From contig NZ_BSVA01000001.1 in the NCBI RefSeq assembly GCF_030161875.1, forward strand, positions 372,001 to 436,000: 64,000 nt of DNA, given 5' to 3'. Numbering within the stretch: position 1 is the stretch's first letter; the number at the start of each line of letters is the position of its first letter. The translations under genes were made by a program, and so were the position numbers. The notes under the pieces are model-generated. The model ran no database searches. It was not told where the DNA came from and saw nothing but the letters and a program-made list of their open reading frames with translations. This DNA is from Homoserinibacter gongjuensis. Lineage in GTDB: Bacteria > Actinomycetota > Actinomycetes > Actinomycetales > Microbacteriaceae. Positions 8,008 to 17,597 of this stretch are shown here, one piece after another.

Positions 8008-9105
8008 ATGCAACCCCACGCCACCCTGCGCATCCACGGCGACGCGATCGCCGAGAACACGCGCCGACTCGCCGCCGCGACCGATGCGACGCTCATGGCG
8101 GTCGTCAAGGCCGACGGGTTCGGGCACGGGCACGCCGCGCTGCGGGCTCTCGACGCGGGCGCCACACGCCTCGGCGTCGCCGGCATCGAGGAGGCGCTGC
8201 CACTGCGCTGGACGGGGGTGTCGGCGCCGATCCTCAGCTGGCTCAACCCCGTCGACGCCGACGCCGCGTCGGCGATCCGCAACGACATCGAGCTCGCCGT
8301 GCCGAGCATCGCGCACCTCGGCGCCTTCGCGACCGCCGCCGCCCGGGTCGGTCGTCGGGCGCTCGTGCACCTGCACGTCGACACCGGGATGGCGCGCGAC
8401 GGTGCCGAGGCAGCGGAGTGGCGACCGCTCTGCGAACTCGCGCGGGCCTACGAGCTGCGGGGACTCATCCGCGTCGTCGGCATCATGAGCCACCTCGCGC
8501 GCGCCGACGAGCCCGGCGACCCGCTCACCGTGCGTCAGCGTCTCGTGTTCGACGCGGCCGTGCGCACCGCACGCCGCCGCGGGCTCGCGCCGCGATTCAG
8601 CCACCTCGCGGCGACCGCGGCGACCCTCACCGACCCCTCCACGCATTTCGATCTCGTGCGCGTCGGCGCGGGGCTCTACGGCATCGACCCCTCGCACACG
8701 ACCGAGCTGCGGCCGGCGATGACCCTCACCGCGCGCGTCACCAAGGTGCGGGATGTTCCCGCCGCGACCGCGGTCGGCTACGGATCGCGCTACATCACCG
8801 ATCGCGCCACGCGCCTCGCCCTGCTGCCGCTCGGCTACGCCGACGGCATCCCGCGCAGCCTCTCTCCGGATGCGAGCGCGTTCGTGCGCGGTCGTCGCGT
8901 GCCGCTCGCGGGCACCGTGTCGATGGACCAGCTCGTGATCGACGTGGGTGACGCCGGGGTGGAACCCGGCGAGCGGGTCGTGCTGTTCGGACAGGGCGAC
9001 GCGGGCGAGCCGACGATCCACGACTGGGCGCGCTGGGCCGGGACGATCGAGCACGACATCGTGACGCGCATCGGTCCCCGCGTGCACGTCGAGGACGCGG
9101 CGTGA
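8008..9105 (+). CDS. alr: Alanine racemase
   Basis: PLP enzyme interconverting L- and D-alanine for peptidoglycan. 365 residues. The lysine that binds PLP is in AVVKADGFGHGHAAL near residue 33. The second catalytic tyrosine sits in AVGYGSRYI, and the substrate-binding GTVSMDQLVIDVG block is intact. GGAGG lies about 12 bases before ATG 8008, with a TAGCGT -10 box at 7981-7986, so this gene has a short leader, unlike many of its neighbours. It overlaps ddl by GTGA, forming a D-Ala / D-Ala-D-Ala operon. Confidence 0.95.
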   Translation: MQPHATLRIHGDAIAENTRRLAAATDATLMAVVKADGFGHGHAALRALDAGATRLGVAGIEEALPLRWTGVSAPILSWLNPVDADAASAIRNDIELAVPSIAHLGAFATAAARVGRRALVHLHVDTGMARDGAEAAEWRPLCELARAYELRGLIRVVGIMSHLARADEPGDPLTVRQRLVFDAAVRTARRRGLAPRFSHLAATAATLTDPSTHFDLVRVGAGLYGIDPSHTTELRPAMTLTARVTKVRDVPAATAVGYGSRYITDRATRLALLPLGYADGIPRSLSPDASAFVRGRRVPLAGTVSMDQLVIDVGDAGVEPGERVVLFGQGDAGEPTIHDWARWAGTIEHDIVTRIGPRVHVEDAA

Positions 9106-10100
9106 ACGCGCGCGTGCGCGTGGTCGTGGTGGGCGGCGGCACTTCGAGCGAGCACGAGGTCTCGCTCGCCTCCGCGGGCGCGATCGCCGCCGCGCTCGAT
9201 AGCGATCGGTTCGAGGTGGTGCCGCTCATTATCCGCCGTGACGGCGTCTGGGCGGGTCCAGGAGGTCGTCTCGCGGGCGACCTCGCCGAGGCGGTCGAGA
9301 TCCTCGAGCGCGCCGACGTCGCGATCCCCGCCCTGCACGGCGTGCGCGGGGAGGACGGCACGCTCGCCGCGCTGCTCGACCTGGTCGGCATCCCCTACGT
9401 CGGCTCGGGGCTCGCGGCAGGGGCCGCCGCGATGAGCAAGCATGCGACCAAGCTGCTCGCCGCGAGCGCGGGCATCGCCACGGCGCCGGGTGTTCTCGTG
9501 CGGCATCCGGATGACCCGCGCCTCGCCGACCTCGGCCTGCCGCTTGTGGTCAAGCCCGATCGCGGCGGCTCGAGCCATGGTGTGCACGTCGTGCGCACCG
9601 CGCACGAGCTCGCGCCCGCAGTCACCGCGGCGCTCGCCTTCGACGGGGAGGCGATGGTCGAGGCGTTCGTCGTGGGGCGCGAGATCGACGTCGCGGTGAT
9701 CGAGCATCCCGATGGGCGCCTCGAGTGCCTGCCGGCGCTCGAGATCGGGGTGCCGGCGGGCGAGGTGTTCGACACCGATGCGAAGTACGCACGCGAGCCC
9801 GACTTCCGCGTGCCCGCCCCGCTCGACGCCCGAGCCCGCGACGCGCTCGAGCACGCCGCGCTCGCGAGCTTCCGCGCCCTCGGTGCTCGCGGGCTCGCAC
9901 GGGTCGACTTCTTCCTGACCGACGACGGACCGGTGCTCAACGAGCTCAACACCTTCCCCGGCTTCACGGCGCGCTCGCAAGTGCCGCGGATGGCCGCGGC
10001 GGTGGGCATCGACTATCCCGAGCTCGTCGAGCTGCTCGTGCGCACCGCCCTCGCACGCAGCGACGCCCACCGGGTGCGGCGGCGCGTCGTCGCCCGGTGA
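9102..10100 (+). CDS. ddl: D-alanine--D-alanine ligase
   Basis: ATP-grasp ligase that joins two D-alanines for the peptidoglycan stem. 332 residues. N-terminal VVVGGGTSSEHEVSLASAG, ALHGVRGEDGTLAALLDL, central KPDRGGSSHGVHVV and the C-terminal metal site NELNTFPGFTARSQVPRM are typical of the Ddl/Van family. Start is GTG 9102, four bases inside alr. The KPDRGGSS and GFTARSQVP loops look like ordinary D-Ala-D-Ala ligase rather than a D-lactate type, but I cannot settle specificity by eye. Confidence 0.93.
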   Translation: MNARVRVVVVGGGTSSEHEVSLASAGAIAAALDSDRFEVVPLIIRRDGVWAGPGGRLAGDLAEAVEILERADVAIPALHGVRGEDGTLAALLDLVGIPYVGSGLAAGAAAMSKHATKLLAASAGIATAPGVLVRHPDDPRLADLGLPLVVKPDRGGSSHGVHVVRTAHELAPAVTAALAFDGEAMVEAFVVGREIDVAVIEHPDGRLECLPALEIGVPAGEVFDTDAKYAREPDFRVPAPLDARARDALEHAALASFRALGARGLARVDFFLTDDGPVLNELNTFPGFTARSQVPRMAAAVGIDYPELVELLVRTALARSDAHRVRRRVVAR

Positions 10101-10130
10101 AACACACCGCAACACTCGCGCGAGCGCCGA

Positions 10131-10136
10131 TAGCCT
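10131..10136 (+). promoter_or_regulatory. -10 box of metY (leaderless type)
   Basis: TAGCCT, six bases before the metY ATG at 10143. Confidence 0.55.
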
Positions 10137-10142
10137 GAACGG

Positions 10143-11506
10143 ATGCCAGACAGTGACGCCGCGACCCCCGGGTCCGCCCCCGCGCCGAACCCTGCCCACG
10201 GCTCCGACCACGCCTGGGGCTTCCGCACCCGCGCGATCCACGCGGGCAACATCCCCGACGCCGTGCACGGCGCCCGTGCCCTGCCGATCTACCTCACGAG
10301 CGCCTTCGTCTTCGACGACACCGCGGATGCCGCGGCCCGTTTCGCGCTGCAGAAGTACGGCAACATCTACTCCCGCCTGGCGAACCCGACCGTGGCGAGC
10401 TTCGAGGAGCGCATCGCCTCGCTCGAGGGCGGCCTCGGCGCCGTCGCCACCGCGTCCGGACTCTCGGCCGAGTTCGTGACCTTCGCCTCGCTCGCGGGCG
10501 CGGGCGACCACATCGTCGCCGGCTCGAGCCTCTACGGCGGCTCGGTCACCCAGCTCGACGTGACGTTGCGTCGCTTCGGCGTCGAGACGAGCTTCGTGGT
10601 CGGCACCGACCCCGCCGACTATGCGGCGGCGATCACCGAGAAGACCAAGCTCATCTTCGTCGAGTCGATCACGAATCCCTCCGGTGAGATCGCCGACCTC
10701 GAGGGCCTCGCCGATGTGGCGCACGCGCACAACCTGCCGCTCATCGTCGACTCGACGGTCGCGACGCCGTACCTCAACCGCCCGATCGAGTGGGGGCGGA
10801 TGTCGTGATCCACTCCGCCACGAAGTTCCTCGGCGGACACGGAACCACCTTGGGCGGTGTCGTAGTCGAGTCGGGCCGGTTCGACTGGGCGAACGAGCGC
10901 TTCCCGCACTTTGACGAGCCGGTGCCGAGCTACGGCGGGCTCAACTGGCACGGCAACTTCGGCGAGTACGCCTTCCTCACCCGCCTGCGCGCCGAGCAGC
11001 TGCGCGACATCGGGCCGACCCTGTCGCCGCACTCGGCGTTCCTGCTCGCGCAGGGCGTCGAGACGCTGCCGTTCCGCATGAAGGCGCACGTCGAGAACGC
11101 CCGCGCCGTCGCCGAGTTCCTCGAGGCCGACCCGCGCATCGAGTTCGTGAACTGGGCGGGGCTCGCCTCGCATCCGCACCACGAGCGCGCGCAGCACTAC
11201 TTCCCCGCCGGCCCCGGTTCGGTCTTCAGCTTCGGCGTGAAGGCGGGCGCCACGCACGACTCGCGCGCCATCGGCCAGACGTTCATCGAGTCGGTCGACC
11301 TGGCCAGCCACCTCGCCAACATCGGCGACACGAAGACGCTCGTGATCCATCCGGCATCCACAACCCACGCGCAGCTCAGCGAACAGCAGCTGCACGACGC
11401 GGGCGTGCTGCCGGGACTCGTGCGCATCTCGGTGGGCATCGAAGACGTCGACGACATCCTCTACGACCTCGACCGAGCGCTCTCGATCGCTGTGAGAGGA
11501 GAATGA
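10143..11506 (+). CDS. metY: O-acetylhomoserine sulfhydrylase (one-base frameshift)
   Basis: Cys/Met-metabolism PLP enzyme (gamma-family) that makes homocysteine from O-acetylhomoserine and sulfide in direct methionine synthesis. About 454 residues after correction. Landmarks: TRAIHAGNIPD at the N-terminus, PIYLTSAFVFDDTADAA, YSRLANPTVASFEERIASLE, and the PLP lysine in VIHSATKFLGGHGTT. The frame breaks at the five-G run 10792-10796; one extra G gives PIEWGADVVIHSATKF. The downstream half continues to a normal C-terminus ISVGIEDVDDILYDLDRAL. Followed after four bases by the CoA-binding protein, a common actinobacterial pair. Confidence 0.93.
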
Positions 11507-11510
11507 CCGC

Positions 11511-12091
11511 ATGAGCGCCACCTCGACCCCGACCTCGAGACCGTCACCCTGCAGAACGGTCTGTCGTGCTCGATTCCCGCGAGCTCGCCGCTCGCGAAGC
11601 TGCTGCGCTCGCAGCGCACCTGGATCGGCCCGAGTGCGAAGGAGCGGCTCGGCATCCTGCGACGCGCGAAGTCGGTCGCGATCGTCGGCGCCTCGCCGAA
11701 CCCCGCGCGCTCCTCGTACTTCGTGGCGACCTACCTGTCGCAGTCCAGCGACTATGACCTCTACTTCGTGAACCCCAACGCGACGGAGATCCTCGGGCGG
11801 CCGGTCTACAAGTCGCTCGCCGACCTGCCGGTGGTGCCCGACATCGTCGACGTGTTCCGTCGTGCCTCCGACATCCCCCAGGTGATGGATGAGGCGCTCG
11901 CGATCGGCGCGAAGACCGTCTGGGTGCAGCTCGGCATCTGGAACGAGGAGGCCGCCTACTACGGCGAGTCGAAGGGGCTCACGGTCGTCATGGACCGCTG
12001 CATCAAGGTCGAGCACGCGCGCTTCAACGGCGGGCTGTACCTGCTCGGTTTCGACACCGGCCAGATCTCGGCGCGCAAGACCATCCGCTAG
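11511..12091 (+). CDS. CoA-binding (succinyl-CoA-synthetase-like) domain protein (frameshift near start)
   Basis: About 193 residues of the YccU/CoA_binding family: a Rossmann-like fold KSVAIVGASPNPARSSYFV, YFVNPNATEILGRPVY, VDVFRRASDIPQVMDEA and GAKTVWVQLGIWNEEA. The biochemical role is not known; the gene regularly follows metY. The annotated ATG at 11511 (MSAT) leads into the wrong frame. One base is missing within 11514-11522, after which LDPDLETVTLQNGLSCSIP starts the conserved part. Beginning at the internal ATG 11723 would remove the GASPNP nucleotide loop, so the longer form is preferred. Confidence 0.8.
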
Positions 12092-12105
12092 CTCGGGGAG
12101 CAGGC

Positions 12106-12144
12106 GGTTGAGGAGCGACCGCGCAGCGGGCGCGTCTCGAAGCC
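12106..12144. repeat. REP-like repeat, family B (GGTTGAGGAGC...TCTCGAAGCC)
   Basis: Inverted-repeat element between the convergent CoA-binding and acetyltransferase genes. Outer arms GGTTGAGGAGCG and CGCGTCTCGAAGCC match the copies at 54.4 and 56.8-57.0 kb. May serve as a bidirectional terminator here. Confidence 0.6.
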
Positions 12145-12154
12145 GGCATCCGCG

Positions 12155-12589
12155 TCAGCGGGTGCCGCCGCCCGGCAGTTCGCGCGCCATCCAGGTCTCG
12201 GGCTGTTCGGGCTCGGTGAAACCGAACCGCTCGTAGAGGCCGTGCGCGTCGCCCGTGCGCAGCACCCAGCGCCGCAGGTCGAGCGCCTCGAGCTCGCGCA
12301 CGACGAACTCCATGAGCGCCGTGCCGACGCCCGCGCCCCGATGCTCCCGGTCGACGTAGACGTCGCACAGCCAGGCGAAGGTCGCGCCGTCGGTGACCAC
12401 GCGCGCGAACGCGACCTGCTCACCGGTCTCCGCCTCGAGTGCGACGAAGCAGCGCGATCCGTCGATCGCCGCGTCCTGGCGTTCGCGCGAGCGCCCGGTG
12501 GCCCAGTAGCTGTCGTCGCTGAGCCAGCGATGCACCCGCGCACGGTCGATGTCGGCGGGGTCGGACGAGAGCCGATAGCGGGCATCCAT
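12155..12589 (-). CDS. GNAT-family N-acetyltransferase
   Basis: 144-residue single-domain acetyl-CoA-dependent acyltransferase. Motif A is visible in LCDVYVDREHRGAGVGTALMEFVV (acetyl-CoA pyrophosphate loop HRGAGVGTAL), and the C-terminal half has the YERFGFTEPE motif of the family. The substrate is unknown. ATG 12589 has a TAGGCT -10 box six bases upstream. It stands next to the XRE regulator but has its own promoter. Confidence 0.85.
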   Translation of the reverse strand: MDARYRLSSDPADIDRARVHRWLSDDSYWATGRSRERQDAAIDGSRCFVALEAETGEQVAFARVVTDGATFAWLCDVYVDREHRGAGVGTALMEFVVRELEALDLRRWVLRTGDAHGLYERFGFTEPEQPETWMARELPGGGTR

Positions 12590-12595
12590 CGCCCC

Positions 12596-12601
12596 AGCCT
12601 A
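12596..12601 (-). promoter_or_regulatory. -10 box of the GNAT gene (leaderless type)
   Basis: TAGGCT on the minus strand, six bases before ATG 12589. Confidence 0.55.
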
Positions 12602-12624
12602 CGAAAGCGCGGCGTGCGCGGCGT

Positions 12625-12840
12625 TCAGTCCGCAGGGTACGCGAAGACCTCGTCGAGGCGGGTGCCGAGCGCGCGTGCGATGAGGAAGGCCATCTCGAGC
12701 GAGGGCGAGTACCGGCCCTGCTCGATCGCGATGATGGTCTGACGCGTGACGCCCACCGCGGAGGCGAGCTCGGCCTGCGTGATGCCGCGCGCGGCACGCA
12801 GTTCGCGGATGTCGTTGGTGACGCGCGTGGCCTTAACCAC
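12625..12840 (-). CDS. Small XRE-family regulator (YozG-like)
   Basis: 71-residue protein that is almost only a Cro/C1-type helix-turn-helix: [36 protein letters not shown], with Q-elements typical of the small 'helix-turn-helix transcriptional regulator' group next to membrane genes. The start GTG 12838-12840 overlaps the end of the upstream membrane-protein gene by eight bases, so the two are co-translated. It probably binds the paired palindromes at 13334-13400, where both its own operon and the DUF4386 gene begin. Confidence 0.85.
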   Translation of the reverse strand: MVKATRVTNDIRELRAARGITQAELASAVGVTRQTIIAIEQGRYSPSLEMAFLIARALGTRLDEVFAYPAD

Positions 12841-13306
12841 GGAAGACCCCGCGGTAGGCGCGCAGCTGCGCGATGGCGCCCGCGGTCGCGCCGATGGCTC
12901 CGATGAGGAACGCGACGCTGCCGATCCAGAAGGGATCGAGCTCGAGCATGGCGAGCACGAGGGCCGCGAGCAGGCCGCCCGCCGCGATCGTCAGGGCGAC
13001 CCGGGAGCCGTAGCGGTCGATGTCGCGATCGCGCACGTCGCTGCTCGTGTCGAGATGCTCCCGGCGGAGGCCGGCGCCGATGCCCGCGACGATGGTCACG
13101 AGGATCGTCACGACGATCGTGCCCACGAAGTTGAGGCCCATCGACCACAGCATGGGCGCCTGCCACGCGAGGTCGGCCACGCGGGTATCGGCGAGCTGCG
13201 GCAGCACGACCGCGAAGTACCCGGCGGTCGCGAGCGGGGTGAGTACGGCAGCGACCCAGGCGGTGCGTTCGCTTGTCGTGGTGGGGATGCGCTGGTCGTC
13301 GTCCAT
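12833..13306 (-). CDS. Four-helix membrane protein partnered with XRE regulator
   Basis: 157 residues. After a short hydrophilic start ([17 protein letters not shown]) there are about four membrane helices, two (residues ~17-37 and ~50-75) before a charged loop [21 protein letters not shown] and two after it. This arrangement matches the DUF2178-like membrane proteins that co-occur with small XRE regulators. Function unknown; it may sense membrane state and hold the regulator. Start ATG 13304-13306 is preferred over upstream in-frame codons because those lie inside the palindromic promoter region. Confidence 0.75.
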   Translation of the reverse strand: MDDDQRIPTTTSERTAWVAAVLTPLATAGYFAVVLPQLADTRVADLAWQAPMLWSMGLNFVGTIVVTILVTIVAGIGAGLRREHLDTSSDVRDRDIDRYGSRVALTIAAGGLLAALVLAMLELDPFWIGSVAFLIGAIGATAGAIAQLRAYRGVFRG

Positions 13307-13333
13307 GCCTCGACGGTAGGAGGGTTCACTCTG

Positions 13334-13355
13334 AATGTCAAGAATGTTTGACATT
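13334..13355. promoter_or_regulatory. Operator palindrome 1 (TGTCAA-N6-TTGACA)
   Basis: Perfect dyad TGTCAA-GAATGT-TTGACA with two further paired bases on each side. The outer hexamer is itself a consensus -35 on both strands, so a bound repressor would block RNA polymerase directly. It lies 28 bp before the membrane-protein/XRE operon start. Confidence 0.7.
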
Positions 13356-13380
13356 GCATCCGTCCCGACGCTAGCGTCCA

Positions 13381-13400
13381 GTGTCAAGAAAGTTTGACAC
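13381..13400. promoter_or_regulatory. Operator palindrome 2 (TGTCAA-N6-TTGACA)
   Basis: Second copy, TGTCAA-GAAAGT-TTGACA with one extra G:C pair. Its centre is 46 bp from that of copy 1, and it lies 20 bp before the DUF4386 start. The pair suggests co-ordinated control of the two divergent units, most simply by the XRE protein. Confidence 0.7.
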
Positions 13401-13419
13401 ATCCGATGGGAGACCACCA

Positions 13420-14102
13420 ATGACCCACCTCGTGACGATCGCGCGATGCACCGGCGCCGCCTACCTTGGCCTCGCCGCCGCAGGCATGGTCGGACACCTC
13501 GTGCTCACCACGCAGCTCACCGCCCCCGGCGATCCCGCGGAGACACTCACCCGATTGCACGAGTCGCCCGCGCTCGCGCACTTGATGATCGTGATGGAAC
13601 TGCTCGTCGTGCTCACCCAGGCGCTCGCAGCGTGGGGGTTCTTCGCCCTGTTCCGGCGGGACCACCTCGTCGCCGCGTTCGGCGTGGCGGCGTTCGGCAT
13701 GGCCAACGCGCTCGCGATCCTGGTGAGCGCGGTGTTCCTCGCCACGGCCGTCGCCGTCTCGGCGGATGCCTCCTCGCCCCCGGCGCGGATGCCGCGGCCA
13801 CCGTCGGCCTGCTCGCCGCGCTCAGCGCAGCCGCATGGCAGGCCGGAGCCCTCTTCTTCGGGCTCTGGCTCATCCCGATGGGTCTCTTCGCGGTGAGCAC
13901 GGCACGCATGCCCCGCGTGCTCGGCTGGGCGCTCATCGTGGGCGGGGTCGGGTACGTGCTGAGCGCGCTGCTCGCCGCTGTGCCGATGCTCGCGCCGCTC
14001 GGCGAGGCGCTCGCCTACCTCGCATCCGTCGGCGAGCTCTGGATCATCGGCTACCTGCTGAGCATCGGCATCCGCCCCGCTCGTGGCGCCCTGACGAGCT
14101 GA
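13420..14102 (+). CDS. DUF4386-type membrane protein (one-base frameshift)
   Basis: About 227 residues after correction, with six or seven hydrophobic segments (for example AAYLGLAAAGMVGHLVLTTQ, MANALAILVSAVFLATAVAV, WQAGALFFGLWLIPMGLF, LGWALIVGGVGYVLSALLAA). The order and the GELWIIGYLLSIG ending fit DUF4386, a family of unknown function often controlled by small XRE or MarR regulators. The frame breaks at the five-C run 13777-13781; one more C gives SSPPGADAAATVGLLAALS. It is divergent from the XRE operon and shares its two operators. Confidence 0.78.
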
Positions 14103-14168
14103 TTCACCCGGTGCCGCGCATCGTTACGACGTGTTGCGCACACCCCGGCCCGCGGCCGACGCGCCGAC

Positions 14169-14174
14169 TACCGT
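14169..14174 (+). promoter_or_regulatory. -10 box of the sulfurtransferase gene (leaderless type)
   Basis: TACCGT, six bases before the ATG at 14181. Confidence 0.5.
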
Positions 14175-14180
14175 GCTGGC

Positions 14181-15054
14181 ATGACCGCCGAACCACCCGC
14201 CCTGCCGAGCCCCTCGTGTCGACGCAATGGCTCGCCGATCACCTCGGCGCCGACGGCCTGATCGCCGTCGACGCGAGCGTCGCGAGCTACCTGCGCCCCG
14301 ACGGTCGTGTCGGATACCTGAGCGGCCACGAGCAGTATCTGCTCGAGGGGCACGTGCCCGGCGCGGTGTTCGCCGACCTCGTGGAGGAGTTCTCGGACCC
14401 CGATGGCGCGTACCCGTTCACGCGCCCCGGTACCGAGCGATTCAGCGCCGCCGCGGGTGCGCTCGGCGTGGGCCCCGACACGACCGTGGTGATCTACGAC
14501 ACGGCGGTGGGTCAGTGGGCATCACGCCTGTGGTGGCTGTTCCGCGCGTTCGGGTTCGACCGGGTCGCCCTGCTCGACGGAGGACTCACCAAGTGGCGCG
14601 CCGAGCAGCGCGAACTCGTGCTCGGCCACGTCGAGCCGACCCCGGCCGCATTCGCCGCCGCACCGCGGCCCGAGCTCTGGGTCGACAAGGCGGATGTCGA
14701 GGCCGTCGTGCGCGGAGAGCGCGACGCCGCGCTCATCTGCTCGACGCCCCCAAGGAGTTCACGGGAGAGTTCGCGCCGCGCGCCCGAGCGGGGCACATCC
14801 CCGGCTCGTCATCGGTGCCCGCCGCGTTCCTCGTCGACCGGGAGCACAACACCGTGCTCGACCCCGAGGGCCTGCGCGCCCGCTTCGAGCCGGCCCTCGG
14901 GGCGCCGCGCATCATCACCTACTGCGCGGGCGGCATCGCGGCAGCCGCGAGCGCCTTCGCGCTCACCCTCCTCGGCGAGCGCTCGGTGGCCATCTACGAC
15001 GGCTCGCTCAACGAGTGGGCGGCCGACCCCGAGGCGCCGCTCGTCACAGCCTGA
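14181..15054 (+). CDS. Two-domain rhodanese-like sulfurtransferase (two frameshifts)
   Basis: Thiosulfate/3-mercaptopyruvate sulfurtransferase family, about 291 residues. The first, inactive rhodanese domain runs from PLVSTQWLADHLGADGLIAVD to VEPTPAAF. The second carries the persulfide cysteine in TYCAGGIAAAASAFAL. That loop, CAGGIA, differs from the classical CRKGVT and CG(S/T)GVT loops, so the sulfur donor is uncertain. Single-base losses at the C-runs 14210-14213 and 14747-14751 break the frame; restoring them gives LPSPLVSTQWL and STPPKEFTGEFAPRA. Two independent breaks in a gene with otherwise complete domains point to sequence error, not decay. Confidence 0.85.
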
Positions 15055-15252
15055 GCGCGTTCGTGGGGAGCCGCTCTGGCCGACTCGCAGAGCACCCTCC
15101 CGCGGCGAGGGGCCGCATCCGCCGCCCTGCTCCGTGCCATCTCCATGGCGGATTGGCGGTTGCGTGCGCTCAGTCGCGCTCCCGAGTCGGTTGAGCATGC
15201 AGGTGGGACGCGTTCGACGCCGGCCGCACGACCCCACGGCCGCACGGCCGCG

Positions 15253-17097
15253 TCAACCGGCCAGCTGCGCGGCTAGCGTCGCCGCATCGCCTGTCGGCAG
15301 ACGGCAGGTGAAGCCCTCGCACAGGTAGGCGGCAGCGCCTCCTCGCGCGACACGATCGGCGAAGAGCTCGAAACCCGCGGCGGCGAGCGCGGCGGCCTGC
15401 GCCTCGGTGACGATCGCGAGCGTGCGGGTGGGACGCGCCCAGGCACGCGCCTCCGCGAGGAGCTCCTCGGCGGCGGCATCGTCATCCGTGTGCACCACGA
15501 CGAGCTCGGCGGCGGGCGCCGCGAGGCGCGCGGCAACCGCGAGCGTGGCGCCGTAGGCGATGGGCCGCTCGAGCGCGGGGGCGAGGCTCGGCGCCAGCGC
15601 GCGCTCCGCGACCGCACGGTAGTCGCGCGCGGCCGTGAGCGCGGCGAGGCGTGCGGCGGCGTCCGCGAGCAGGGCGGCACCGGATGGCGTGGCACCCTCG
15701 GTGCGATCGGCGTCGACCGCGATCCCCCGGGCGGCGAGCACCGGATCTCCGCCTCCCGGAGCGAGCACGGCGTCACCCTCGACGCACGCGTCGACGAGTT
15801 CGCGCGCGAGTGAGGCCGGTTCCGCATCTCCGGTCGCGAGCGCGAGACGCACGAGCCCAGCCGCGAGGCCGCCATAGTCCTCGAGAGACGCTGCAGCGTC
15901 TGACACGCGACCCTCCAGGCTCGCGCGCCGCAATCGCACCCCGCGGGAGCCGCGCTCGACGTGCAGGGCCACGACGGCATCCGCCGCCTGTTCCGCGACC
16001 TCGACCCATTCCGGACGCGCGAACCGCACTCCGGCATCCGCGAGTGCACCGATCGCGAGCCCGTTGAGACCCGCGAGCACCTTCGCATCGAGAGCGGGCG
16101 GCGGATGCTGCGCGCGGCGCTCGGCATCGAGCGCGTAGTAGCCGCCCTCGTTGCGCACGCCGTCGATGAGGCTCTCGGAGTCCTGCGCCGAGGCGAAGGC
16201 ACCGCTCGGCAGACGCAGCACCTCGAGCAGGAAGCCGGCGACGGCCGCCGCGCCGACCTCGTCGGCGCGAGCGGTGGCGAGGTCGAGCAGCTGCGCGTTG
16301 TCGGAGAGCATCCGCTCGTAGTGGGGCTCTGTCCAATCGCGGCGCACGGCGTAGCGGAAATAGCCGCCCTCGACGCTGTCGCGGAGCGCGGTCGTCGCCC
16401 GGTAGAGGCGCGTGCCGAGAGCCTCCGCGGCCTCGTCGCCGTGCAGCGCGCGCTCGGCGAGGAAGCTCAGCACGGGCGCGTTGGGGAACTTCGCGTCGAC
16501 GCCGAACCCGCCGAACTGCGGGTCCTCGAAGCCCGCGAGCTCGGCGACCGCGGCGGCGAGCTGCTCACCCGACGGCAGCGCCGCATCCGCGACCTCGGGC
16601 CGCGCGGCGAGCGCCTCGAGCACGGCGGCACCCGTCGCCTCCACCTCGGCGCGACGTTCCGTCCACGCCTCGACGATGGCTTCGAGCACCTGCCGGAACG
16701 CCGGCACCCCCTGCACGGCACGCGGCGGGAAGTAGGTGCCCGCATAGAAGGCACGGCCCGCCGGCGTCACGAAGACGGTGAGCGGCCAGCCGAGGTGCGG
16801 CGTGAACGCGGATGCGGCGGCGAGGTAGGCGGCGTCGACATCCGGATGCTCCTCCCGGTCGACCTTGATCGCCACGAGATGCTCGTTGAGATATGCCGCG
16901 AGCTCGGGGTCGGAGAACGATTCGCGCGCCATGACGTGGCACCAGTGGCACGTGGCGTAGCCGATCGAGACGAGTACGGGTACGTCGCGCCGCTCGGCCT
17001 CGGCGAAGGCCTCGTCGCCCCACGGCCACCAGTCGACGGGGTTGTCGGCGTGGCTGCGCAGGTACGGGCTGATCGCGGACGCGAGGCGTTCCCCCAT
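15253..17097 (-). CDS. DUF255 thioredoxin-domain protein (YyaL/SSP411-like)
   Basis: 614-residue cytoplasmic protein: an N-terminal thioredoxin-like domain with the CHWCHVM active site (residues ~49-55, [18 protein letters not shown]) and a large C-terminal (alpha/alpha)6 barrel like that of N-acylglucosamine epimerases ([23 protein letters not shown]). Widely conserved, role not established; redox or protein-quality functions have been proposed for the family. The frame is intact. ATG 17097 has a TAGGGT -10 box six bases upstream. It is convergent with the sulfurtransferase; the 200-bp gap between them shows only weak inverted repeats. Confidence 0.9.
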   Translation of the reverse strand: MGERLASAISPYLRSHADNPVDWWPWGDEAFAEAERRDVPVLVSIGYATCHWCHVMARESFSDPELAAYLNEHLVAIKVDREEHPDVDAAYLAAASAFTPHLGWPLTVFVTPAGRAFYAGTYFPPRAVQGVPAFRQVLEAIVEAWTERRAEVEATGAAVLEALAARPEVADAALPSGEQLAAAVAELAGFEDPQFGGFGVDAKFPNAPVLSFLAERALHGDEAAEALGTRLYRATTALRDSVEGGYFRYAVRRDWTEPHYERMLSDNAQLLDLATARADEVGAAAVAGFLLEVLRLPSGAFASAQDSESLIDGVRNEGGYYALDAERRAQHPPPALDAKVLAGLNGLAIGALADAGVRFARPEWVEVAEQAADAVVALHVERGSRGVRLRRASLEGRVSDAAASLEDYGGLAAGLVRLALATGDAEPASLARELVDACVEGDAVLAPGGGDPVLAARGIAVDADRTEGATPSGAALLADAAARLAALTAARDYRAVAERALAPSLAPALERPIAYGATLAVAARLAAPAAELVVVHTDDDAAAEELLAEARAWARPTRTLAIVTEAQAAALAAAGFELFADRVARGGAAAYLCEGFTCRLPTGDAATLAAQLAG

Positions 17098-17103
17098 CTG
17101 CTC

Positions 17104-17109
17104 ACCCTA
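17104..17109 (-). promoter_or_regulatory. -10 box of the DUF255 gene (leaderless type)
   Basis: TAGGGT on the minus strand, six bases before ATG 17097. Confidence 0.55.
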
Positions 17110-17257
17110 CGCCCGAGCAACTTTCGTCCTCCCCAGGTGCCCGCCGTATGACTTCTCCACAGATTTGAGGATTCGCTCGCATCCCGCTCCGCCCGCTGGT
17201 AGACAGTGCGGTGCACGCCTGATGTATCAGGCATCCGTGCCGACCGAAAGGAGCCCT

Positions 17258-17593
17258 ATGTCCATCCTCACCGCCACCCCCGTGCTCGCCACGGGGGTGC
17301 GCGCCGACGGCCTGCTGCGGGGAGCAGCGGAGCAGTTCGCCGGTGCGCTCACCACCCGCGCCAATCGCATCGCGCAGCTGCGAGAACGGCACACCGTGAC
17401 GAACGAGATCGCGCCGCTCATCCTCATCGCCGTGATCGCCGTCGCGGCCGCCCTCGCGCTCACCGTGATCATCGGCGCGGCGGCCGCCTGGGTGTACTAC
17501 TGCCAGTCGTACTTCGGCCCGCGTTACTGGCCGGCGGTGCATTGGCCGAGCCAGAACGGCGGACTGTTCTACCTCGCCTGCCAGCGGGTCTGA
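17258..17593 (+). CDS. Small membrane peptide, possible exported/processed precursor
   Basis: I do not recognise this 111-residue protein. Residues 1-50 are polar and helical (ADGLLRGAAEQFAGALTTRA), 51-79 form one strong membrane helix (APLILIAVIAVAAALALTV), and 80-111 are very aromatic with exactly two cysteines, C82 and C108, bracketing GPRYWPAVHWPSQNGG. A disulfide-looped 30-residue C-terminus behind a membrane anchor resembles a peptide toxin or signal precursor. GAAAGGAG sits six bases before ATG 17258. It is the first gene of a tight run with an ABC ATPase, membrane proteins and an HELGH intramembrane protease, which could export and cleave it (inference). Confidence 0.65.
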   Translation: MSILTATPVLATGVRADGLLRGAAEQFAGALTTRANRIAQLRERHTVTNEIAPLILIAVIAVAAALALTVIIGAAAAWVYYCQSYFGPRYWPAVHWPSQNGGLFYLACQRV

Positions 17594-17597
17594 CCCG

